Shown: in pieces, positions 1-5,354 of the stretch | Numbering within the stretch: position 1 is the stretch's first letter | Layout: every line of letters begins with the position of its first letter | Source of the DNA: Caldilineaceae bacterium | GTDB taxonomy: Bacteria; Chloroflexota; Anaerolineae; Caldilineales; Caldilineaceae | NCBI GenBank assembly: GCA_026645635.1 | Contig: JAPKMV010000292.1 | Coordinates: forward strand, 1-5,354 | DNA length: 5,354 nt | Direction of reading: 5' to 3' | The notes under the pieces: generated by a model | The model's database searches: none | What the model saw: the letters and a program-made list of their open reading frames with translations, nothing else | What the model was told of the DNA's origin: nothing | Made by a program: the position numbers and the translations under genes

Positions 1-1
1 C

Positions 2-910
<909 letters not shown>

Positions 911-921
911 AAACCCATGCA

Positions 922-959
922 GCGAGCGTGAGTATGGCGCCAACCATGCTCACGCTCGC
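922..959 (+). terminator. Strong hairpin after the first hydrolase gene, possible terminator
   Basis: GCGAGCGTGAG at 922-932 is perfectly complementary to CTCACGCTCGC at 949-959. The stem continues inward through TATGG/CCATG with one G-U pair, giving about 16 bp around the loop CGCCAA (938-943). It begins 12 bp after the stop codon. No clean T-tract follows (the next bases are GTCTGGATTTGG), so it is either a weak or factor-assisted terminator or an RNA-stabilising 3' end. The arms also work on the opposite strand, but no minus-strand gene ends here. Confidence 0.55.
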
Positions 960-1093
960 GTCTGGATTTGGATTCGCTGCAACAACTGAAGCGGCAGAGA
1001 GTCAGTTCCCCACCCCACAGTGCAACCCATTGCAGGGAACCGGTGCATGCGACGGTGTGCGCCTGCAAGCCGGTCATTTCAGGCACAGGATAA
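960..1093. other. Intergenic stretch before the second hydrolase gene
   Basis: No convincing gene or sigma70 -35/-10 pair was found here. The only start-related signal is AGGA at 1087-1090, three bases before the ATG at 1094 and nine before the in-frame ATG at 1100. Any promoter for the downstream gene is not recognisable by eye. Confidence 0.4.
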
Positions 1094-2869
1094 ATGGAGA
1101 TGTCTGTCAAGCTACCATCAATTGCACAGCGTTATCGAGTTCTCGGCAGCAGCGGCTGGGCACTCTGTGTTGCGGCGATCCTGGCGCTCAGCGCCATCCT
1201 GACGCCGCTGCCCGTGCGCGCGCAGAGCGACGCGCCGGCGAGCGGCCAGGTGCTGGCTGCCCCGCGCCTCAATGTGCGCGTGCGCCCCAGCAACACCGCC
1301 GCGGTGATCGGCAAGCTGCCCCAGGGCGTGACGGTCGAAATTGTTGCGGTCAGTGACGATGGCGCATGGTACCGCGTCAGCAGCCCACTGCTCACCAGCA
1401 GCGGCTGGGTTGCGGCGGCGTTCGTCAACACCGGCGCAGCCGCGACGCAGGCGCCCGCTGCCACATCGGCAAGTACGCCAGCGACCAGTGCGGACACCGC
1501 TGCGGTGAGCACCCCGGAGGCGGCGCCTGCTGCCAGCAGCGACGGTGCGCCGACTGCGGTGGTTGTGCCCGCGCGCATGAATGTGCGCAGCGGCCCTGGC
1601 ACCAACTATCCGGTCGTGACATCCGCGGCCAACGGCGCCCGCCTGCCGATTCTGGCGCGCAGCCCCGGCGGCGATTGGTATCAGGTGCAGGTCGAGGGAC
1701 GCGCCGAGCCGGCGTGGGTCTTTGCTGCGCTGACCGTGGTGGACGGCGCGCTGGCGAATGCGCCAACCCTGACCGCCGAGCAGATTCCCGCTGCGCCAGT
1801 GGTCGAACAGCCTGTCGCCGCGCCCGCCGCCGCTGCCTCCTCCAGCCCGGTGGCGGCGCCGGTCGCACAGCCCAACACCAGTGCCGGCTTCGGCTATGGC
1901 ATCACCGCCAGCATGTGGCAGGGCGACCGCCAGCGCGTGGTCGATGCGGTCAAGCAACTTGGCTTTAGCTGGGTGAAACAGCAGATTCGCTGGGAATTTG
2001 CCGAGCCGGAGCGGGGCGCAGTCAACTGGCAGGAGATGGACACCACGGTCGATGCGATGAGCGGCAACGGCATCAACCTCATGTTCAGTGTGGTCACGTC
2101 GCCGGGGTGGGCGCGCCCGACGTTGGGCGGCACAGGCGGTCCCCCGGAAGATTTCCAACTATTCGCCAACTTCTTGGGTTCTATCGCCGGCCGTTACTGC
2201 GGCCGCCTGCAGGCCATCGAGGTCTGGAATGAGCAGAATCTGCGCCGTGAGTGGGAAGGCTTCCCGCTGGAGCCGGCCAGCTACATGGACCTGCTCAAGC
2301 GCTCCTACAACGCCATCAAGGGCGCGTGCCCGCAGATGCTGGTCATCAGCGGCGCCACGACGCCCGCCGGCTACAGCGACGTCGCCTTCGACGACATCGA
2401 CTACTTGCGCGGCATGTACCGGCACGGACTCAAGAGCTACAGCGACGGCATTGGCATTCACCCGAGCGGTTTTGCCAATCCGCCCAGCGTCACCTTTGAA
2501 GACTGGCAAAGTGGCAATTATGACTCGCTGTCGCATGTAAACCACCGCAGCTTCTACTTCCTCAGCACGCTGCGCGAATCGCGCAAGGTGATGGAGCAGT
2601 ACGGCGACGGGGCGAAGAAGCTCTGGCCGACGGAGTTTGGTTGGGGGTCCACGCCCTCGCCTTTCCCCGGCTATGAGTACGAAGCGCGCATCGACGAGGC
2701 CACCCAGGCGCGCTGGATTGTCGAGGCATTCAACATCATGGCCGGCTCTGGCTACGTGGCCGTGCCGATGTTGTGGAACCTGAACTACCCGCGCGACACG
2801 GAGATGGGCGCCTTCGCCGTGCTCGGACGACCGGCGTTCGACGCCCTGCGCCAGATGACCGGCCGTTGA
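1094..2869 (+). CDS. Secreted protein with two SH3-like domains and a clan GH-A glycoside hydrolase domain
   Basis: The 591-residue product begins with a signal peptide: basic residues K6, R13 and R15, a hydrophobic core at about 21-37, and a likely signal peptidase I site after A43 (VRA|QS). A first bacterial SH3-like domain spans about 51-112 (RLNVRVRPS, then W92-Y93, then GWVAAAFV). An Ala/Thr/Ser/Pro linker follows. A second SH3 domain at about 154-216 has the classic [13 protein letters not shown] opening and DWYQV. After another Ala/Pro linker (218-264) the catalytic domain runs from about 266 to 591. The putative acid/base is E380 in EVWNEQN and the nucleophile E514 in WPTEFGW; the strand-8 motif is LWNLNY. 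Family knowledge: SH3b modules often bind cell-wall peptides or glycans, and clan GH-A enzymes cleave beta-glycosides with two glutamates. Action outside the membrane on a surface polysaccharide is inference. It is closely related to the partial gene upstream. An ATG at codon 3 (1100) is better spaced from AGGA and may be the true start. The exact GH family is unsure. Confidence 0.88.
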   Translation: MEMSVKLPSIAQRYRVLGSSGWALCVAAILALSAILTPLPVRAQSDAPASGQVLAAPRLNVRVRPSNTAAVIGKLPQGVTVEIVAVSDDGAWYRVSSPLLTSSGWVAAAFVNTGAAATQAPAATSASTPATSADTAAVSTPEAAPAASSDGAPTAVVVPARMNVRSGPGTNYPVVTSAANGARLPILARSPGGDWYQVQVEGRAEPAWVFAALTVVDGALANAPTLTAEQIPAAPVVEQPVAAPAAAASSSPVAAPVAQPNTSAGFGYGITASMWQGDRQRVVDAVKQLGFSWVKQQIRWEFAEPERGAVNWQEMDTTVDAMSGNGINLMFSVVTSPGWARPTLGGTGGPPEDFQLFANFLGSIAGRYCGRLQAIEVWNEQNLRREWEGFPLEPASYMDLLKRSYNAIKGACPQMLVISGATTPAGYSDVAFDDIDYLRGMYRHGLKSYSDGIGIHPSGFANPPSVTFEDWQSGNYDSLSHVNHRSFYFLSTLRESRKVMEQYGDGAKKLWPTEFGWGSTPSPFPGYEYEARIDEATQARWIVEAFNIMAGSGYVAVPMLWNLNYPRDTEMGAFAVLGRPAFDALRQMTGR

Positions 2870-2879
2870 CATTGCACTT

Positions 2880-2945
2880 TACAACTTTCCCGGATTCTAG
2901 TAGCTCAGACTTTCCCGGATTCTCCCAGAATCCGGGAAAGTTGTA
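2880..2945. repeat. Inverted/direct repeat cluster forming alternative hairpins
   Basis: A 19-bp arm at 2880-2898, containing CTTTCCCGGATTCT, is perfectly complementary to 2927-2945. A second direct copy of the same 15-base core (2909-2923) sits inside and pairs with 2927-2941 across a loop of only three bases (CCC). One right arm can therefore fold with either left arm. A short extra hairpin, TTGTA-GCGA-TACAA, follows at 2941-2954, and a 9-base inverted fragment (GGGAAAGTC) lies at 2975-2983. There is no T-tract. It could end transcription of the upstream gene, stabilise RNA ends, or be a REP/MITE-like mobile palindrome. The sequence supports the structure, not the role. Confidence 0.85.
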
Positions 2946-3033
2946 GCGATACAACCATGCTTGACAGACCACCAGGGAAAGTCGGACTACAGACATGGCT
3001 TGGCTAAATAAATTTCAGTACGGTGAAGCGTTT

Positions 3034-4695
3034 ATGAGCAAGCATATTGTGCGCAAGCATTCCTTTTCCATTTTGACCGGTCTGCTGTTGATGTTGACCC
3101 TGGCAGCCTGTGGCGGCAGCGAGGCGCCGACACCCACGCCGACCAAGACGCCCCTGCCGCAGACCTCTGCCACAGAACCGACGCCCACCGCGACCGTCGC
3201 GCCGCCGGCAGCCGACACCGCCACGCAGCCTGCCGCAGCGACGCCGCCGCCAGCGGAACCGACGGCAACGCCGGCGCCGGTCATTGAGCGGGTTGCACGC
3301 ATCGCCGCCAGCCAGCTCAACATCCGCGCCCAGCCGGACCTGAATGCCAACATCGTCAAACTGGCGTTGGAGGGTGAAGAGTATGGCGTGGTCGAGACGT
3401 CGGCCGACGGCCAGTGGACGCAGCTCAGCGAGAATGGGACGCCGCTCGGTTGGGCCGCGGCCGAGTTCCTCACTGTCGAGGAGCGGGTCGTCCAGCGCGA
3501 TGACAGCGGCGCAAGCGGCGGCGAAACGGCTGCGCCCGCGCCCAGCCAGCCAACAGCCGCACCTGCACCAGCGGTGGCATTTGCGCCGGCCACGATGACC
3601 AGTCCCGACTTCGGCGGGCAGGCGTTTCTCTGGTGGCGGCCCGAGTTGGCCGACCACGACCTGGGGCTGATGCGCGATGCCGGTTTCAACTGGGTGAAGC
3701 AGACCTTTGCCTGGGAGACGATCGAAGGCGCCGGGCGTGGTGTCTTCGACTGGACGGTGTCAGACCGCGTGGTGCAGCAGGTCAACAACCGCGGGCTGAA
3801 GCTGCTGGCGCGGCTGAGCATCGACCCGGAGAAGACCAACTTCTGGGCTGGGCCGCCGCCGGGCAACTCAACGGCCTTCGCCGAGTATGCCGGCGCGCTG
3901 GCCGCTCGCTACAACTGTCAGCCCGGCTCTGCCGGCTGCATCCAGGCCTATCAGATCTGGAACGAGCCGAACCTGGCGCGTGAATGGGGCAACCGCCGCC
4001 CGAACCCAGCCGAGTACGCTGCCTTCCTGCGTGAGGCCTACGCAGCGATCAAGGCGGGCAATCCCAATGCCATCGTGATCAACGCGGGCATGGCGCCAAC
4101 CGGCGACAACAGCGATCTGGCGATGCCCGACGACCTTTTCTATGAACAGATGTATCAGGCGATGGGCGGCAACAGCAGCGGGTACTTCGACATGCTGGGC
4201 GTGCACGGCGCCGGCTTTGCTGCGCCGCCAGAACTCGATCCCGCGGACGCTGCCTCCAATCCGAAGTATGGCGGCTATCGATTCTTTGCCTTCCGCCACG
4301 TCGAGGACATCCGACGCATCATGGAAAAGTACGGCGATGCCGGCAAGAAGATCGTGCTGCTGGAGTTTGGCTGGACCTATGACCCCGTCAACGCCGCCTA
4401 CAAGTGGCACGGCGCCGACGCCGGCATCGACATGTTCGTGCAGGCGGACTATCTCAAGCGCGCCTATCAGTACGCGGCGGCCAACTGGCCCTGGGTGGGG
4501 CTGATGAGCCTGTTGACCATGCCCAACGCCGACTGGCTCAACGACGGCAACCCGCAGGACGAGGAACAGTATTGGTGGGCGATCATGGATCCGAGTCCGA
4601 CGCCCAACACGCTCTGGCGACCGGCGATCATCGAACTCTGCATCTACTTCAACGCCGTCAAGGGGCAGACGTGTAAGTATGACCCGAATCAGTGA
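3034..4695 (+). CDS. Lipoprotein with one SH3-like domain and a clan GH-A glycoside hydrolase domain
   Basis: The ATG at 3034 is preferred over the in-frame ATG at 2995. It has GGTGAAG (3022-3028) upstream at good spacing, and it places a proper lipoprotein signal at the N-terminus: K3, R7 and K8, a hydrophobic core at 11-22, and lipobox LAAC with C26 followed by GGS. The 553-residue product then has a Pro/Thr/Ala-rich tether (about 30-82), one SH3-like domain (about 84-148, with [14 protein letters not shown] and LGWAAAEFL), a second linker (about 150-188) and a catalytic domain (about 190-553). The putative acid/base is E311 in IWNEPN and the nucleophile E444 in LLEFGWTY. Cysteines occur as close pairs (NCQPGSAGC just before the acid/base strand; ELC...QTC near the C-terminus), suggesting disulfides outside the cytoplasm. 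The strand-8 region reads LLTMPNADW in place of the LWNLN of the two upstream paralogues, so substrate recognition probably differs. Lipid anchoring to the outer face of the membrane is inferred. The stop codon lies inside the first unit of the downstream minisatellite. Confidence 0.88.
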   Translation: MSKHIVRKHSFSILTGLLLMLTLAACGGSEAPTPTPTKTPLPQTSATEPTPTATVAPPAADTATQPAAATPPPAEPTATPAPVIERVARIAASQLNIRAQPDLNANIVKLALEGEEYGVVETSADGQWTQLSENGTPLGWAAAEFLTVEERVVQRDDSGASGGETAAPAPSQPTAAPAPAVAFAPATMTSPDFGGQAFLWWRPELADHDLGLMRDAGFNWVKQTFAWETIEGAGRGVFDWTVSDRVVQQVNNRGLKLLARLSIDPEKTNFWAGPPPGNSTAFAEYAGALAARYNCQPGSAGCIQAYQIWNEPNLAREWGNRRPNPAEYAAFLREAYAAIKAGNPNAIVINAGMAPTGDNSDLAMPDDLFYEQMYQAMGGNSSGYFDMLGVHGAGFAAPPELDPADAASNPKYGGYRFFAFRHVEDIRRIMEKYGDAGKKIVLLEFGWTYDPVNAAYKWHGADAGIDMFVQADYLKRAYQYAAANWPWVGLMSLLTMPNADWLNDGNPQDEEQYWWAIMDPSPTPNTLWRPAIIELCIYFNAVKGQTCKYDPNQ

Positions 4696-4786
4696 GAGGG
4701 TGAGGGGGTGAGAGGGTGAGAGCCATTATCCTCATCACCCTCTCACCTCATCACCTCATCACCTCATCACCTTCTCACCTCATTGC
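4692..4786. repeat. 8-bp-period minisatellite in two opposed blocks between convergent genes
   Basis: The left block (4692-4723) is four 8-base units of the type GTGAGAGG. The right block (4731-4786) is seven units of the type CTCATCAC or CCTCTCAC, which on the other strand read GTGATGAG or GTGAGAGG. Seven bases (CATTATC) separate the blocks. Because the blocks are opposed, 4707-4719 and 4735-4747 form a perfect 13-bp stem, with three further pairs inside past a bulged A. The hairpin could serve as a terminator for both convergent genes, although neither side has a T-tract. The last right-hand unit is degraded and overlaps the end of the minus-strand gene. Confidence 0.9.
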
Positions 4787-5043
4787 CCTCCGCCGCTCGT
4801 TGCGCCGAGGAGCAGTTGGAGCGCCTGTTCGCCGATGGCGGCGAGGGCTTCCACCCAATCGATGCCCTCGGCATAGCCAGCCAGGTCGATGGCGCCCAGC
4901 GCCGGCAGCCAGGTGGCAACGGCGTACAGGAAGCCGAACATCCCCATCGCAATGACGAGGATGAAGCTGATGCGTGTCGGCCAGCGATTGCGTCGATACA
5001 TAGCGAATCTGTGTGTGTTGATCCCGTCCGGTTTTGCACTCAT
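4780..5043 (-). CDS. Small one-pass membrane protein of unknown function
   Basis: I do not recognise the family. From the ATG at 5043 the product has 87 residues; from the internal ATG at 5001 it has 73. Residues 17-24 are rich in arginine (RRNRWPTR). One hydrophobic segment follows at about 25-46 (ISFILVIAMGMFGFLYAV and on), then a likely amphipathic helical tail (about 60-82) ending in a Gly-rich stretch. The positive-inside rule puts the N-terminus in the cytoplasm. Codon third positions are strongly G/C through the body, as in the large genes, which favours real coding; a competing plus-strand frame over the same region looks like an Arg/Ala-rich shadow. The start is uncertain: neither ATG has a good Shine-Dalgarno sequence, and the 5043 start falls inside the tRNA promoter. 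It is convergent with the lipoprotein hydrolase gene and divergent from tRNA-Val. The TGA (4780-4782) lies in the terminal minisatellite unit. Confidence 0.6.
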   Translation of the reverse strand: MSAKPDGINTHRFAMYRRNRWPTRISFILVIAMGMFGFLYAVATWLPALGAIDLAGYAEGIDWVEALAAIGEQALQLLLGATSGGGQ

Positions 5044-5061
5044 GTCCCGCTATGATATACT
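5034..5061 (+). promoter_or_regulatory. Extended -10 promoter of tRNA-Val
   Basis: TTGCAC at 5034-5039 and TATACT at 5056-5061 are separated by 16 bp, and TG at 5053-5054 gives an extended -10 (TGATATACT). Transcription would start near 5068, about 15 bases before the mature tRNA 5' end. An alternative hexamer TATGAT overlaps at 5051-5056. The promoter overlaps the upstream start candidate of the divergent small membrane gene. Confidence 0.75.
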
Positions 5062-5082
5062 CTGCGAATAGAAAATCGAAAT

Positions 5083-5159
<77 letters not shown>

Positions 5160-5169
5160 AAGTGAAGAG

Positions 5170-5211
5170 CCAATCGGCCGCTCCTGTTCTCAGGAGTGGC
5201 CGATTGGTTTT
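5170..5211 (+). terminator. Intrinsic terminator of tRNA-Val
   Basis: A 17-bp stem with one G-U pair is formed by 5170-5186 and 5191-5207 (CCAATCGGCC...GGCCGATTGG) around the loop TTCT, followed by TTTT (5208-5211) and AT. It starts 11 bases after the tRNA CCA end. The T-run is short but the stem is long and GC-rich. Confidence 0.88.
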
Positions 5212-5232
5212 ATAGCCAATCTCGCCTCAAAC

Positions 5233-5261
5233 TTGACACGCTCGCCGCTCCGCGTTATAGT
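5233..5261 (+). promoter_or_regulatory. Near-consensus sigma70-type promoter upstream of the SAM riboswitch
   Basis: A perfect -35 TTGACA (5233-5238) is separated by exactly 17 bp from TATAGT (5256-5261), one mismatch from the consensus -10. Transcription is expected near 5268-5270, about a dozen bases before the riboswitch P1 strand. The layout of a strong constitutive promoter followed by an S-box leader indicates control mainly after initiation. Confidence 0.88.
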
Positions 5262-5281
5262 CGCGTCCAATCGAATAGCAA

Positions 5282-5354
5282 CTCTTATCCAGAGAGGCGG
5301 AGGGACCGGCCCTGTGAAGCCTCGGCAACCTGGCTGCTCTTGCGAGCACGCTTC
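5282..5354 (+). promoter_or_regulatory. SAM-I (S-box) riboswitch aptamer, 3' partial
   Basis: The segment matches the S-box core in order. CTCTTATC (5282-5289) is the P1 5' strand. GAGGC (5294-5298) pairs with GCCTC (5319-5323) as P2, with the kink-turn GGAGGGA. GGGACCGGCCC (5302-5312) gives P2b and its loop, followed by TGTGAAG and the conserved GGCAACC (5324-5330). The P3 hairpin TGCTC-TTGC-GAGCA lies at 5335-5348. The rest of P3, P4, the closing P1 strand and the expression platform lie beyond the window. Family knowledge: S-box RNAs bind S-adenosylmethionine and switch off downstream methionine/SAM synthesis, recycling or transport genes when SAM is plentiful. Which gene is regulated cannot be seen here. 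Confidence 0.95.

Noticed and set aside
928..1356. Plus-strand open frame spanning the first intergenic gap into the second hydrolase gene
   Set aside because: It starts inside the hairpin, turns Arg/Ala-rich where it overlaps the true gene, and has no good ribosome binding site.
1118..2158. Long minus-strand open frame (346 codons) opposite the second hydrolase gene
   Set aside because: Its product is Arg/Ala/Gly-rich with no recognisable domain, and it lies wholly opposite a gene with clear signal peptide, SH3 and catalytic motifs. It is a GC-rich antisense shadow.
2961..2989. TTGACA at 2961-2966 as a promoter for the lipoprotein gene
   Set aside because: The -35 is perfect, but spacers of 15-19 bp give only GGACTA-like hexamers, which do not resemble a -10. 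It may still be a regulated promoter, but this cannot be supported.
2995..3033. Upstream in-frame ATG (2995) as start of the lipoprotein gene
   Set aside because: It has no Shine-Dalgarno sequence and would put 13 extra residues before the lipoprotein signal. The ATG at 3034 has GGTGAAG and normal lipobox spacing.
3015..3866. Minus-strand open frame opposite the lipoprotein gene
   Set aside because: Low-complexity Gly/Ala/Val product mirrors the Pro/Thr/Ala-rich linker codons on the plus strand; no domain is visible.
4692..4786. CRISPR array
   Set aside because: Units are 8 bp, contiguous and without spacers, so this is a tandem minisatellite.
4783..5055. Plus-strand open frame opposite the small membrane gene
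   Set aside because: It has no ribosome binding site and no recognisable features, and it runs across the tRNA promoter. The minus-strand frame has a coherent membrane protein and better third-position bias.

Overview
The window is GC-rich bacterial chromosome. Secreted proteins with long Pro/Thr/Ala-rich linkers, bacterial SH3 modules fused to a glycoside-hydrolase-like domain, sigma70-type promoters and a SAM-I riboswitch together suggest Chloroflexota (Anaerolineae or Caldilineae-like). That assignment is inference from protein style; the window has no phylogenetic marker beyond a tRNA.

Positions 1-4695 hold three consecutive plus-strand genes for exported, paralogous clan GH-A (TIM-barrel) glycoside-hydrolase-like proteins. 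The first is cut by the window start and shows only its catalytic domain. The second has a signal peptide, two SH3-like domains and a catalytic domain. The third is a lipoprotein with a Pro/Thr-rich linker, one SH3-like domain and a more diverged catalytic domain. All three keep the two glutamates expected of a retaining GH-A enzyme. Genes 1 and 2 are close relatives and carry WNEQN around the acid/base; gene 3 has the more usual WNEPN. Gaps of 183 and 164 bp contain strong hairpins, so the genes may be separate transcription units rather than one tight operon. The likely common job is attachment to the cell surface or wall through SH3 modules and cleavage of a polysaccharide there; the substrate is unknown.

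Positions 4692-4786 carry an 8-bp-period minisatellite in two inverted blocks. It fills the gap between the third hydrolase gene and a convergent small minus-strand gene for a one-pass membrane protein (4780-5043). Both stop codons are built from repeat units.

Positions 5034-5211 form a complete stand-alone tRNA-Val(CAC) gene with an extended -10 promoter, an encoded CCA end and an intrinsic terminator. Just after it, 5233-5261 is a near-consensus sigma70 promoter driving a SAM-I (S-box) riboswitch that starts at about 5282 and is cut by the window end. The gene it controls lies outside and is expected to act in methionine/SAM synthesis, recycling or transport.
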